Shown: one piece after another, positions 43,220 through 52,411 of the stretch
Layout: each line of letters starts with the position of its first letter
Numbering within the stretch: the first letter of the stretch is position 1
DNA from: Nocardiopsis coralli
GTDB lineage: Bacteria > Actinomycetota > Actinomycetes > Streptosporangiales > Streptosporangiaceae
Reading direction: 5' to 3'
NCBI RefSeq assembly: GCF_014892575.1
Contig: NZ_JADBGI010000015.1
Coordinates: 96,099-160,098, forward strand
Length of the DNA: 64,000 nt
The notes under the pieces: generated by a model
The model's database searches: none
The model's input: only the letters and a program-made list of their open reading frames with translations
Told to the model about the DNA's origin: nothing
Program-made: the position numbers and the translations under genes

Positions 43220-43247
43220 TCCGGAACCGGGCCCGGTCCGGGATCAA
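43216..43247. terminator. Palindrome containing both convergent stop codons
   Basis: TTGATCCGGAACCGGG / CCCGGTCCGGGATCAA, 32 bp and nearly perfect. Both stop codons (43217-43219 on plus, 43244-43246 on minus) are inside it. A bidirectional terminator overlapping two gene ends. Confidence 0.75.
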
Positions 43248-43786
43248 CCACCGGAGATCCGCCGCATGAGGAGCCGGTGGAGCAGTGCGCACGACGTCAG
43301 CAGCACCGCACCGGCCAGAACGGGTGTGAACAGGTAGTCCCAGCCACCGTGGGTCAGCATGATCGCGATGGGCGTCGCTCCCGCGGGCGGGTGCACGATC
43401 CGCAGTGCGGCCATCGCAGCCATCGCGACGCCGACCGAGAGGCCCAGGCTCCACCACTCGACCGGCATGAGCGTGTGCACGACCAGACCGCAGAGGGCGG
43501 AGACGAAGTGGCCCCCGATGACGCCGGCCGGCTGTGAGAGCGGCCCGTCCGGAAGCAGGAAGACCAGGACGCAGGAGGAGCCGAACGCCGCGACGAGCAC
43601 GGGCGTTCCCGCGACGTCGCCGGTCAGGGCCAGAACCCCGATCGTCATCGCCCCGGCCAGCGAGGCCGCGAGGATGACGTGCCAGGGCGGCCGTTGCTGC
43701 GGGGAGACCGTGCCGTGCCTGACGAACACGGCCCACCGGCCGAGCAGGCCGCGCAGGCCGGCGGCCGGCCTTTCGGAACTGTTCAC
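43244..43786 (-). CDS. HPP-family membrane protein
   Basis: 180 residues from GTG 43786 (GGGAG about 7 nt upstream). The HPP motif RIVHPPAGATP and about four to five membrane helices define the family, some members of which take part in nitrite transport in plants and bacteria. The substrate here is unknown. It is 172 nt before the formate dehydrogenase end on the same strand, possibly the same transcript. Confidence 0.82.
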   Translation of the reverse strand: MNSSERPAAGLRGLLGRWAVFVRHGTVSPQQRPPWHVILAASLAGAMTIGVLALTGDVAGTPVLVAAFGSSCVLVFLLPDGPLSQPAGVIGGHFVSALCGLVVHTLMPVEWWSLGLSVGVAMAAMAALRIVHPPAGATPIAIMLTHGGWDYLFTPVLAGAVLLTSCALLHRLLMRRISGG

Positions 43787-43958
43787 CGGTGCTCCCGGGG
43801 TCGTCGTTTCTCTCTCGCTGTGTTGCCGGGCGGGAACGGGGGCGCCCCGGCGCGACCGTGCCCACCGCCGGGACGGGCACGGGGCGGGCGGGTCCACGCA
43901 CCCGTCCGCCCCGCTGGTCCCCGCTCCGCGCCCGCCGCAGGCCCTGCCGGGCCTGGCC

Positions 43959-45119
43959 TCAGGACTGCTCGGCGTAGGAGTGTGCGCCGGTGCCCGCGTA
44001 GGAACCGCCCTCGACGATGAGGTACTCGGGGCGGATCGGGTTCCCGGCGAACCAGTCCTCGAGGATCTCCCGGGTCCCTGCCGCGTAACGCGCCTGCCCG
44101 GACAGGGACGTGCCGGACGTGTGGGTGGTCATGGCGTTGTTCGGCATGGAGCGCCACGGGTGGTCGACCGGCGCGGGCTGCGGGTCCCAGACGTCGCCGG
44201 CGTAGCCGGCGAGCTGACCGGACTCGAGCGCGCGGACGACGGCGTCCCGGTCGGCGATGGCCCCTCGTGCGGGGTTCACGATGTACGAACCGCGCGGCAT
44301 GGTCGCCAGCAGCTCGTCGTCGAGCAGGCCCTGCGTCTGTGCGGTGAGCGGGGCGTGCACGGTGAGCACGTCGACCTCCGTGACGAGGTCCTCGATGCTC
44401 TCGTAGTAGGTGAGGTCGTACTGCTCCTCGTACTCCGCCGGCAGCCGGAACCGGTCGGTGTAGCTGAGCTGCACCCCGAACGGCGCCAGGCGCTCGATCA
44501 CCGCACGGCCGATGCGGCCGGCTGCGAAGACACCCACGCGCATGCCCTCGAGGTCGTAGGAGCGCTCGACGGCATCGGCGATGTTCCAGCCGCCCTCGGC
44601 CGCGATCCGGTGCTGCTTCACGAAGTCGCGCACCAGGACGAGGACCTGCATGACGGTGTGTTCGGCGACGCTGATGCTGTTGCTGTAGGTGACCTCCGCG
44701 ACGGTGATCCCGCGCGCGTTGGCCGCGTTCAGGTCGGTGTGGTCGGAACCGATGCCGGCGGTGACGACCAGGCGCAGGTTCTCCGCCTTCTCGATCCGCT
44801 CGGGCGTGAGGTAGGCGGGCCAGAACGGCTGCGAGATCACGATGTCGGCGTCGGGCAGTTCGCGTTCGAAGACGGAGTCGGGGCCCTCCTTGTCGCTGGT
44901 GACCACGACGGTGTGCCCCTCGGACTCCAGCCATTCCTTCAGGCCGAGCGCGCCGGACACGGACCCCAGCAGTTCACCGGGGGTGAAACCGAAGTCCTTC
45001 GGCGTCGGCAGCGTGGCACCGCCCGGGTACGCGGAGACCTCCGGAATGGTGTCCCGCGCGTACTCCGGCGGAAATCCGGAAACGGGGTCCGGGTACAGGA
45101 CGAGAACAATTTTGGCCAT
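43959..45119 (-). CDS. fdh: NAD-dependent formate dehydrogenase
   Basis: 386 residues from ATG 45119 (GGAGGGA upstream). It aligns in my memory closely with the Pseudomonas sp. 101 enzyme: P98-F99, N147, D222 (NAD choice), R285, Q314 and H333 all occupy the known catalytic positions, and the start (VLVLYPDPVSGFPPEYARD) is family-typical. It oxidises formate to CO2 with NAD+, giving NADH without metal cofactors. This soluble type is typical of methylotrophs and of some actinobacteria. A LysR-type regulator is divergent. Confidence 0.93.
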   Translation of the reverse strand: MAKIVLVLYPDPVSGFPPEYARDTIPEVSAYPGGATLPTPKDFGFTPGELLGSVSGALGLKEWLESEGHTVVVTSDKEGPDSVFERELPDADIVISQPFWPAYLTPERIEKAENLRLVVTAGIGSDHTDLNAANARGITVAEVTYSNSISVAEHTVMQVLVLVRDFVKQHRIAAEGGWNIADAVERSYDLEGMRVGVFAAGRIGRAVIERLAPFGVQLSYTDRFRLPAEYEEQYDLTYYESIEDLVTEVDVLTVHAPLTAQTQGLLDDELLATMPRGSYIVNPARGAIADRDAVVRALESGQLAGYAGDVWDPQPAPVDHPWRSMPNNAMTTHTSGTSLSGQARYAAGTREILEDWFAGNPIRPEYLIVEGGSYAGTGAHSYAEQS

Positions 45120-45243
45120 GATTCCCTCCAACAGGGGAATGAGCTTTTCAATGCGATTTCCATTTCACATTAGCCCCGCTGCCGGGTGCCCACCACGAAC
45201 GTCTGATTGCCATGCCACAAGCCGTGGTTGTGCGTAATATGGA
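45120..45243. promoter_or_regulatory. Divergent promoter between fdh and LysR gene
   Basis: 124 bp between divergent starts, with AT-rich parts on both sides. LysR proteins usually bind T-N11-A sites in such a position; several T-N11-A candidates exist and I cannot choose one. Confidence 0.45.
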
Positions 45244-46158
45244 ATGGTGTTCAGCAACCAGATGCCGGATCTTCGCGCCCTCGAACTCCTGGATGCGATC
45301 GGGCGCACGGGGTCCATCACCCTCGCCGCGGGGGAACTCGGGGTGACCCAGCAGGCCGCCTCACTGCGGCTGCGCAGGCTCGAACAGAGCCTGGGACGGT
45401 CGCTCGTCGTGCGCGCGTCCCGGTCCTCGCAGCTCACCGGCGACGGCGCCGCCCTGCTCGGACTCGCCCAGGGTGTACTGGAGGCGGCGGCCGAGATGGA
45501 CGCGGCCCTGGAGACGATGCTCGCTGCGCAGGACCGGCTCAGGGTCGCCGCCAGCCTCACGGTCGCCGAGTACCTCCTGCCGCAGTGGCTCGGCGACTAC
45601 ATCGGCAACGGCAACGATCCGCGCAGCGTACGGTCGCGCGCGACGAACACGCGGGAGGTCGTCCGGCTCGTCGCCGACGCCGAGGTCGACATCGGGTTCG
45701 TCGAGGGGAACGAGCCGCCGCCCGGGCTGCGCTACACGTACGTCGCCTCCGACGAACTCGCGGTGTTCGTCTCCCCCGCCCACCCCTGGGCCAGGACCCC
45801 GCGCATCAGCCCGTGGACCCTGGCCAAGACCCCGCTGGTCACCCGCGAGGAGGGATCGGGATGCCGGGCGGTCGTCCAGGCGGCGCTCCTGGACCACGGG
45901 GTCGAGCGGTCGAGCCTGTCGGAGCCCGCCCTCGAGTTCTCGAGCAACATCTCGGTGCTGGAGGCCGCGGCGGCCGACGTGGCCCCGGCGGTCATCAGCA
46001 GGCTCCCGGCCGCGTGGTACCTCGAACAGGGGCGGCTGGTGCGCGTACACGTGCGCCACGTCGAGTTCCGGCGGCAGTTCGGCGCGGTCTGGCGCCAGGG
46101 GCAGGTCCCGCCCACCCACTCCGCGCAGGAGCTGCTCAGGGCCGCACTTTCGGGGTGA
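45244..46158 (+). CDS. LysR-family regulator
   Basis: 304 residues from ATG 45244; ATG 45262 is possible. N-terminal winged HTH (LLDAIGRTGSITLAAGELGVTQQAASLRLRRLEQSLG, about 15-60) and a C-terminal substrate-binding domain to about residue 290. Divergent from fdh, so it is probably the activator of formate oxidation. Effector unknown. Confidence 0.88.
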   Translation: MVFSNQMPDLRALELLDAIGRTGSITLAAGELGVTQQAASLRLRRLEQSLGRSLVVRASRSSQLTGDGAALLGLAQGVLEAAAEMDAALETMLAAQDRLRVAASLTVAEYLLPQWLGDYIGNGNDPRSVRSRATNTREVVRLVADAEVDIGFVEGNEPPPGLRYTYVASDELAVFVSPAHPWARTPRISPWTLAKTPLVTREEGSGCRAVVQAALLDHGVERSSLSEPALEFSSNISVLEAAAADVAPAVISRLPAAWYLEQGRLVRVHVRHVEFRRQFGAVWRQGQVPPTHSAQELLRAALSG

Positions 46159-46180
46159 GCGAGCTGTCTGCCCTCATACG

Positions 46181-46235
46181 ACTGCTCCCCGGGTAGATGG
46201 AACTGGATTTCACAGTCCGACTTCCGGGGAGCAGT
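46181..46235. terminator. Long nested inverted repeat (probable bidirectional terminator)
   Basis: ACTGCTCCCCGG (46181-46192) and CCGGGGAGCAGT (46224-46235) pair perfectly; a further GGAaCTG/CAGTCC pairing lies inside. It is between the convergent stops of the LysR gene (46158) and the next minus-strand gene (46262). Confidence 0.65.
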
Positions 46236-46261
46236 TCACGCGGTGCGGGGCCCGTCGGGGG

Positions 46262-46648
46262 TCAGAACGTGCGGCGGGGGATGCGCTGGACCCCGTGGAG
46301 TCGGTGGTCCTCGCGTGCCGTGAGCAGTTCCTCGGCGTCCTCCGTGGCGCGGCGCACGGCCGGGGTGGCCAGGCGCTTGCGGCGGTGGATGCGGTCGGTG
46401 TAGCCCTTGGGGCCCACGAGGGTGCGTTCCTTGGCGTAGGCGGCCCGCATCGCCTCGGTCAGGGCGGTGTCGAGCTCGACGCCGTGGCGGCGCACCTCTT
46501 CGGCGGGGGCTCCCTGTTCACGGGCGGTCTCCAGCGCGCTCTGGGCCCGGGAGACCGAGCGCAGCAGGTCGGGCAGCCGGTCGGCCCGCTCCTGGTCCTC
46601 GGCCAGGCGCTGCATCGCCTGTTTCCTGCCCTGCTTGACCGGTGACAT
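46262..46648 (-). CDS. Small basic helical protein, function unknown
   Basis: 128 residues from ATG 46648 with a strong GGAGGA site 6 nt upstream. Charged, all-helical, with a likely coiled coil and no membrane segment. Its first 131 bp overlap the end of the symporter gene in a different frame. I recognise no family. Confidence 0.65.
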   Translation of the reverse strand: MSPVKQGRKQAMQRLAEDQERADRLPDLLRSVSRAQSALETAREQGAPAEEVRRHGVELDTALTEAMRAAYAKERTLVGPKGYTDRIHRRKRLATPAVRRATEDAEELLTAREDHRLHGVQRIPRRTF

Positions 46649-48110
46649 CTGTGTCCTCCGTTGCCCGAGTGTGGTCGGTCACAGTCACTCTAGCCCCAGG
46701 GCGCGTGAGCCCCGCGACGGCGGTGTGGACGATGAGGCAGACCACCGGGGCGGCGATGGTGCTCCACCCGTCGGCGGCCTCGGTGAGCAGGTCGTTGGGC
46801 AGGTACAGCAGGGTGTTCTCGGCGCCGTGGATCGTCGGGGTGAGCACGAAGGCGACCAGGCGCACGGTCAGCCCTGCGGCGATGCCGGCGACCGCCGCGG
46901 CCGTCCCGCCCCGGTTCCAGTACAGGCCCAGGAGGAACGGCACGACCATGCTCGCCAGCAACAGGTCGAAGGCGAGGGTGAGCAGGATCCCGCTCTGGGG
47001 CACCCGCACGGCCACGAACGCCCCGGCCACGGCGAGCGGCACCATGGCCGCGCGGATCGCCCACGTGGTGCGCCCGTCCATGGACCCCTCGGCGGGCGGG
47101 TCCGAGCTGAGCACGTTGCGGACGACCACGGCGGAGGCGCTGAGCAGGACCCCGCCCACCGTGGTCAGGGAGGCCATGACCAGCCCGGAGACGGTCAGCA
47201 CCGCCAGCCACACGGGGGCGTGCCCGTCCAGGAGCACGAACAGGACGGGCCCGCCGCCGGAGACCACCCCGGCCCCGGCCAGGGCGACGAAGGTCAGGGG
47301 CAGGCACAGCACGAGGATCCCGCCGGCACCGATGAAACACGCACGGCGCGCGGCCGAGGGCGAACGTGCGGCGAAGATCCGGTTCATGAGGTCGATGGCC
47401 ATGAGGTTGCCCAGTCCCAGGGCGAGCAGGGTCGCCCAGTTCAGGACGGCGCCGGAGTCGGCCGAGGCGAGCTGGTCCAGGTCGGCGGGGCCCAGCCCTT
47501 CGGGGGCGCCGAAACCGTGGGTGGTGGCGGTCCACACGGTCAGGCAGACCACGGCGACGGCGTTGACGGCGATCTGCAACAGCCCGGTGTAGACGCCGGC
47601 GAACAGGCCTCCGGCGACGGTGTAGGCGAGCACGACCGGGACGGCCAGGGCGATGCCGACGGTGTGGTGGATGCCGAGGAAGAACTCCGTGAGCAGGCCC
47701 AGGGCGACGAGGTTGCCCGCGAGCAGGACGGCGAAGGCGATGACGGTCAGCACGGCGGCGGCCAGCTCGACCGCACGGCCGTAGCGGTGCCGGAAGAACT
47801 CGGGCAGGGTCACCCAGCCCATGGCGTTCATCCGGCCCGCCACGAACAGCCCGGCCAGGACCAGGCACAGCGCCAGCCCCAACGGGAGGGAGGCCCCGGC
47901 CCAGAACCCGGCGTCCACGGCGGCGTCGGCGTTGCCGAGGGTGGCGTTGGCGTCGACGGCCTGGGTCATGAGTACGGCGCCGACCAGCGACGCCGGCAGG
48001 GCCCGGCCCGCGAGCAGGTAGGAGGAGGCCCGGCCGCGCACACGGCGTGCGGCCAGGACCCCGAGCAGGGACAGGGTCAGCACGGTGACCCCCGCGCCCA
48101 GGACGATCAT
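46518..48110 (-). CDS. Sodium:solute symporter
   Basis: 530 residues from ATG 48110 (GGAG about 7 nt upstream). About 13 membrane helices of the SSS family (GRALPASLVGAVLMTQAVDAN, GNLMAIDLMNRIFAARSPS). Located 23 nt after the carboxylase stop on the same strand, so it probably imports the substrate of that enzyme (urea, guanidine or a related amide). The C-terminal about 50 residues are low complexity and overlap the start of the next gene by 131 bp, so the true stop might be earlier or a sequencing frameshift could be present. Confidence 0.85.
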   Translation of the reverse strand: MIVLGAGVTVLTLSLLGVLAARRVRGRASSYLLAGRALPASLVGAVLMTQAVDANATLGNADAAVDAGFWAGASLPLGLALCLVLAGLFVAGRMNAMGWVTLPEFFRHRYGRAVELAAAVLTVIAFAVLLAGNLVALGLLTEFFLGIHHTVGIALAVPVVLAYTVAGGLFAGVYTGLLQIAVNAVAVVCLTVWTATTHGFGAPEGLGPADLDQLASADSGAVLNWATLLALGLGNLMAIDLMNRIFAARSPSAARRACFIGAGGILVLCLPLTFVALAGAGVVSGGGPVLFVLLDGHAPVWLAVLTVSGLVMASLTTVGGVLLSASAVVVRNVLSSDPPAEGSMDGRTTWAIRAAMVPLAVAGAFVAVRVPQSGILLTLAFDLLLASMVVPFLLGLYWNRGGTAAAVAGIAAGLTVRLVAFVLTPTIHGAENTLLYLPNDLLTEAADGWSTIAAPVVCLIVHTAVAGLTRPGARVTVTDHTRATEDTDVTGQAGQETGDAAPGRGPGAGRPAARPAALGLPGPERAGDRP

Positions 48111-48133
48111 GGGTGCTCCAGAGGGAGTGTCGG

Positions 48134-51100
48134 TCAGGGGGCAGGGGTGACGGCGGCCAGGAGGGCGCCCGGGCCGACCTGGGTCCCGGGTTCGGCGCGC
48201 AGGGCGCTCACGGTCCCGGAGACCGGGGCGCGCACGACGGTCTCGGTCTTCATCGCCTCGAGGGAGACCAGGGGGTCGCCCTCGCCGACGGGGTCGCCGA
48301 CGGAGGCGTGCACACGCCACACGCCCGCGGTGAAGGGGGCGCTGACCGGTTCGCTGCCCTCGGGCGGCGTGTCCTCGGCCGGGGCGGGCACGGCGGTGCG
48401 GGCGGCACGTTCGGCCCGGGCGGATTCACCGGAGGCGGTCCAGGCGGCGCGTTCGGCCGCGAAGGCCTGTTCCCGGCGCCCGCGGAAGGCGTCGATGGAG
48501 TCGGCGTTGCGTTCGAGGAAGCGCCGGTGTTCGGCGAGGGAGAACGTGTCGTGTTCGATGTCGATGCGGGCGCGGCCCGCGGCGGTGTCGGCGCGCAGAT
48601 CGGCGAGTTCCTCGGTGCCGACCGGGTACCAGCTGATGCGGTCGAAGAAGCGCAGCAGCCAGGGTGAGCCGGGTTCGAAGGGTCCGGTGTGGCGGTGCCT
48701 GCTCCACACCTGGGTGGTGCGGCCGACGAACTGGTACCCGCCGGGCCCTTCCATCCCGTAGATGCACAGGTAGGCGCCGCCGATGCCGACGGAGTTCTCC
48801 GCGGTCCAGGTGCGGGCGGGGTTGTACTTGGTGGTGACCAGCCGGTGCCGGGGGTCGAGCGGGGTGGCCAGGGGTGCGCCGAGGTAGACGTCGCCGAGGC
48901 CCAGGACGAGGTACTCGGCGCCGAAGACGATGTCGTACACGTCGTCGGTGTGGTCGAGGCCGTTGACACGGCGGATGAACTCGATGTTCCACGGGCACCA
49001 GGGGGCGTCGTCGCGTACCCCGGACATGTACCGGTCGACGGCCTCCCGGGTGGCGGGGTCGTCCCAGCTCAGGGGCAGGCGTAGGAGGCGGCTGGGGACG
49101 GTGAGGTCGTCGGTGGCCGGGAGTTCGGTCTCCAGTTCCGCGAGCAGTCCGGTGAGTCGGCGGGTGTCGAGCACGTCGGGGTCGGTGTGTACCTGCAGGG
49201 AGCGCACGCCGGGGGTCAGGTCCAGCACACCGCGCAGTTCCCCGGAGGCGGTGAGCTCTTCGAGCCGGGTGTGGAGGGCGTGCACGCGGGCGCGCAGTCC
49301 CAGGTCGAGGACCATGGGCCCGTACTCGACGAGCACGTTGTCGTCGCCCGCCCGGCGGTGGACGACGTCCGGTGTGCGGTCGGTGGCGGGGATGCGGTGC
49401 AGGATCCCGTCGTCGCCGTCCCCGGGCCCGGCCGGTGCCGGCGGTCGGGCGGGGACGGGCGCGGTGCGCGCGGGTGCGTCCCCGGCGCGCACGGCGACCA
49501 GGCGCACGGTGTCGCCGGGGCTCAGCTGGCCGAGTTTCCACCGGTCGGCGGTGACCACGGTGACGGGGCAGACAAACCCCCCGAGGCTGGGGCCGTCGGG
49601 GCCCAGGAGCACGGGGGTGTCGCCGGTGAAGTCGAGGGCGCCCACGGCGTAGGGGGTGTCGTGGATGTTGGAGGGGTGGAGCCCGGCCTCGCCGCCGTCG
49701 GGGCGGGCCCACTCGGGTGCGGGCCCCTCCAGGCGCACGCCCGTGCGCGAGGAGTTGAAGTGCACGGTGTAGTCGGTGTCCAGGAGCCGGTCGATGCCGG
49801 CGCGGGTGAAGAACTCCGGTGCGCCGTGGGGTCCTTCGGTGACGGCCAGGTCCCAGGCGCGGGCGAAGGCAGGCCGTTCCTCCTCCGGGACCGGGCCGCG
49901 CGGGCTCCCGGCGGCGGGGGCGGCGCGCAGCACGTCCCCGGCGACCAGGGCGCGTCCGCCGTGTCCCCCGAAGCGGCCGAGGGTGAAGGTGGCGGTGCTG
50001 CCCAGGTAGGAGGGCACGTCGATGCCCCCGGCGACGAGCACGTAGACCCGTTGCCCGGGGCCGTGTGCGGTGCCGACGTCGAGCAGGGCCCCGGCCGGAA
50101 CCGTGACCGGTTCCCACTGGGGGACCTCGCGGCCGTCGGCGGTGACGGTGGCGGGGGCACCGGTCACGCACACGGTGGTGGGGTGGGAGAAGCGCAGGGC
50201 GGGGCCCTGCACGGTGCACTCGAGCCCGGGCGCACCCTCGGGGTTGCCCAGGGCGGTGTTGCCCAGGCGCAGGGAGAGGTCGTCCATGGCGCCGCTGGGC
50301 GGGACCCCCACCTTCCAGTGGCCGACCCGGCCGGGGGTGTCCTGGACGGTGGTCATCAGGCCGGGGCGCTCGACGCCGATGCGGGGTTCGGGGTCGCCGA
50401 CGCCGGCGAGGGTGGCGGTGCTGTGGCGGGCCGCGCGCACGTCGGGGTGGACGGCGGCGGCTCGCAGCAGGCCGAGGTTGGTCTCGAGGCCGTCGACGCG
50501 GGTGCGGCCCAGGCGCTCGGCCGCACGGTCCCAGGCGGTGGCACGGTCGGGTCCGCCGACCACGATCTTGGCCAGGAGCGGGTCGTAGTGGGGTGTGACC
50601 TCGGTTCCGGTCTCCACCCAGGTGTCCACGCGTGTGTGCTCGGGCAGGGTGAGCCCGGTGACCGTCCCGGTGCTGGGGCGGAAGCCGGCGGCGGGGTCCT
50701 CGGCGTAGACGCGGGCCTCGACGGCGTGCCCGTCGGTGGCCACGGCGCCGGTCGCCCCTCCGGGCCTGAGGTGGGGATCGAGGAACCCGCGTTCGCCCCG
50801 GGCCAGACGCAGCATCCAGGCGACCAGGTCCACCCCGGTGACGGTCTCGGTGACGGGGTGTTCGACCTGGAGCCGGGCGTTGACCTCGAGGAAGGAGGCC
50901 TCCCGGCGTTCGGGGTCGTAGAGGAACTCCACGGTCCCGGCAGAGCGGTAACCGACGCCGGCGGCGAGCCCGCGGGCGGAGGCGTGCAGGCGGCGGCGCA
51001 CCTCGTCGGGCAGGTCGGGCGCGGGGGCTTCCTCCAGGACCTTCTGGTGGCGGCGTTGCAGTGAGCAGTCGCGGTCGCCCAGGGAGAGCACGCGCCCGGT

Positions 51101-51751
51101 GCCGTCGCCGAAGATCTGCACCTCCACGTGGCGGGCGTGTTCGACGTAGCGCTCGACGAAGACGCCGTCGGTGGCGAAACCGGAGCGGGCCTGGTGGCGC
51201 ACGACGGGGAAAGCGGCGGCCAGGGTGTCGGGGTCGTGGCACACACGCATGCCGATGCCGCCGCCCCCGCCGGTGGCCTTGAGCATGACCGGGTAACCGA
51301 TGGAGGCGGCCGCTTCCAGGGCCGATTCCGCGTCGGGCAGGAGCGCGCTGCCGGCGAAGACGGGCACCCCGGCGCGTACGGCCTCGGTGCGGGCGGTGTG
51401 CTTGGCAGCGAACAGGCGCAGCTGGTCGGGGGTGGGACCGACGAAGACCAGGCCTGCGGCCTCGGCCTCCTCGGCCAGGACCGGGTCCTCGGACAGGAAC
51501 CCGTACCCGGGGTGGATCGCCCCGGCCCCGGAGCGCAGGGCCGCGTCGAGCACGGCCTCGCGGGAGAGGTAACTGCGCGCGGGGTCGTCGGGGCCGATGC
51601 ACACGGCGTCGTCGGCGCGGTGGACGTGGGCGGAGCCCCGGTCGGCCTCGGAGTGCACGGCGACGGTCTTCAGGCCCAGGGAGCGCGCGGAGTCGATGAT
51701 GCGCACGGCGATCTCGCCCCGGTTGGCCACGAGCACGGTGTCGAAGGACAT
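48134..51751 (-). CDS. Biotin-dependent urea/guanidine carboxylase
   Basis: 1205 residues. Biotin carboxylase N-terminus (about 1-450, ATP-grasp KATGGGGGIGM), then allophanate-hydrolase-subunit-like (KipA/AHS2, about 480-790, and KipI/AHS1, about 810-1030) regions forming the carboxyltransferase, and a biotinyl domain at the end (EAMKTE, biotin on K1168). That is the full urea carboxylase architecture. In operons with two DUF1989 partners, as here, such enzymes have been shown to prefer guanidine, making carboxyguanidine; urea remains possible. Start directly follows the DUF1989 stop. Confidence 0.9.
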   Translation of the reverse strand: MSFDTVLVANRGEIAVRIIDSARSLGLKTVAVHSEADRGSAHVHRADDAVCIGPDDPARSYLSREAVLDAALRSGAGAIHPGYGFLSEDPVLAEEAEAAGLVFVGPTPDQLRLFAAKHTARTEAVRAGVPVFAGSALLPDAESALEAAASIGYPVMLKATGGGGGIGMRVCHDPDTLAAAFPVVRHQARSGFATDGVFVERYVEHARHVEVQIFGDGTGRVLSLGDRDCSLQRRHQKVLEEAPAPDLPDEVRRRLHASARGLAAGVGYRSAGTVEFLYDPERREASFLEVNARLQVEHPVTETVTGVDLVAWMLRLARGERGFLDPHLRPGGATGAVATDGHAVEARVYAEDPAAGFRPSTGTVTGLTLPEHTRVDTWVETGTEVTPHYDPLLAKIVVGGPDRATAWDRAAERLGRTRVDGLETNLGLLRAAAVHPDVRAARHSTATLAGVGDPEPRIGVERPGLMTTVQDTPGRVGHWKVGVPPSGAMDDLSLRLGNTALGNPEGAPGLECTVQGPALRFSHPTTVCVTGAPATVTADGREVPQWEPVTVPAGALLDVGTAHGPGQRVYVLVAGGIDVPSYLGSTATFTLGRFGGHGGRALVAGDVLRAAPAAGSPRGPVPEEERPAFARAWDLAVTEGPHGAPEFFTRAGIDRLLDTDYTVHFNSSRTGVRLEGPAPEWARPDGGEAGLHPSNIHDTPYAVGALDFTGDTPVLLGPDGPSLGGFVCPVTVVTADRWKLGQLSPGDTVRLVAVRAGDAPARTAPVPARPPAPAGPGDGDDGILHRIPATDRTPDVVHRRAGDDNVLVEYGPMVLDLGLRARVHALHTRLEELTASGELRGVLDLTPGVRSLQVHTDPDVLDTRRLTGLLAELETELPATDDLTVPSRLLRLPLSWDDPATREAVDRYMSGVRDDAPWCPWNIEFIRRVNGLDHTDDVYDIVFGAEYLVLGLGDVYLGAPLATPLDPRHRLVTTKYNPARTWTAENSVGIGGAYLCIYGMEGPGGYQFVGRTTQVWSRHRHTGPFEPGSPWLLRFFDRISWYPVGTEELADLRADTAAGRARIDIEHDTFSLAEHRRFLERNADSIDAFRGRREQAFAAERAAWTASGESARAERAARTAVPAPAEDTPPEGSEPVSAPFTAGVWRVHASVGDPVGEGDPLVSLEAMKTETVVRAPVSGTVSALRAEPGTQVGPGALLAAVTPAP

Positions 51752-52411
51752 CTACTCCCCCGTCCCGGGCCGGGTGACGATCATGCGGACGGGGGTGGGG
51801 TCGAACCCGTTGCAGGGGTTGTTGACCTGGGGACAGTTGGAGACCAGGACGAGGGTGTCGGTCTCGGCGCGCACGGCGACCCGCTTCCCGGGTGCGGAGA
51901 GCCCGTCGACGATGCCCAGGGCCCCGTCGGGGTCGACGGGCACGTTCATGAACCAGTTGATGTTGGGCGCCAGGTCGCGGACGGTGAGCCCGTGGCGGGC
52001 GCCCTCGGTGAGGAAGTTCTGCATGCACGCGTGCTGGGAGCGTGTGTGCTGCCCGTAGCGCAGGGTGTTGGAGTAGGTGGAGCAGGCGCCGCCGAGGGTG
52101 TCGTGCCGGCCGACCTCGTCGGCGGCCACGGTCATGAGGGGCCGCCCGGTGTCGGTGCGCAGGACGGATCCGGTGGTGAGGAAGACGTTGCCCTGGGCGC
52201 GCACGGTCTCCGCGGAGGAGTAGCGCTCGGTCGTGTCGTGGGCGTCGTGGAGCAGGCAGTCGACGGCCTGGTTCCCCTCGAGGTCGACGATGGTGAGCAC
52301 GTCCCCGGCGGCCACGACCGCCGACCAGGCGGCGCGGGCGGGGACGGTGCGGTCGAGCACGACGGCGCCCTCGACCAGGGGTGCGGGGTGTGGTGCGGTG
52401 GCGGTGCTCAT
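51752..52411 (-). CDS. DUF1989 protein, urea-amidolyase-associated protein 2 / carboxyguanidine deiminase subunit
   Basis: 219 residues from ATG 52411, overlapping the previous stop (ATGA). DUF1989 fold with conserved Cys/His residues (GNQAVDCLLHDAHD, GGACSTYSN, SNCPQVNNPCNGFDPTP). With its partner it forms the carboxyguanidine deiminase CgdAB in characterised guanidine operons, turning carboxyguanidine into allophanate. Adjacent to the carboxylase with no spacing. Confidence 0.85.
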   Translation of the reverse strand: MSTATAPHPAPLVEGAVVLDRTVPARAAWSAVVAAGDVLTIVDLEGNQAVDCLLHDAHDTTERYSSAETVRAQGNVFLTTGSVLRTDTGRPLMTVAADEVGRHDTLGGACSTYSNTLRYGQHTRSQHACMQNFLTEGARHGLTVRDLAPNINWFMNVPVDPDGALGIVDGLSAPGKRVAVRAETDTLVLVSNCPQVNNPCNGFDPTPVRMIVTRPGTGE

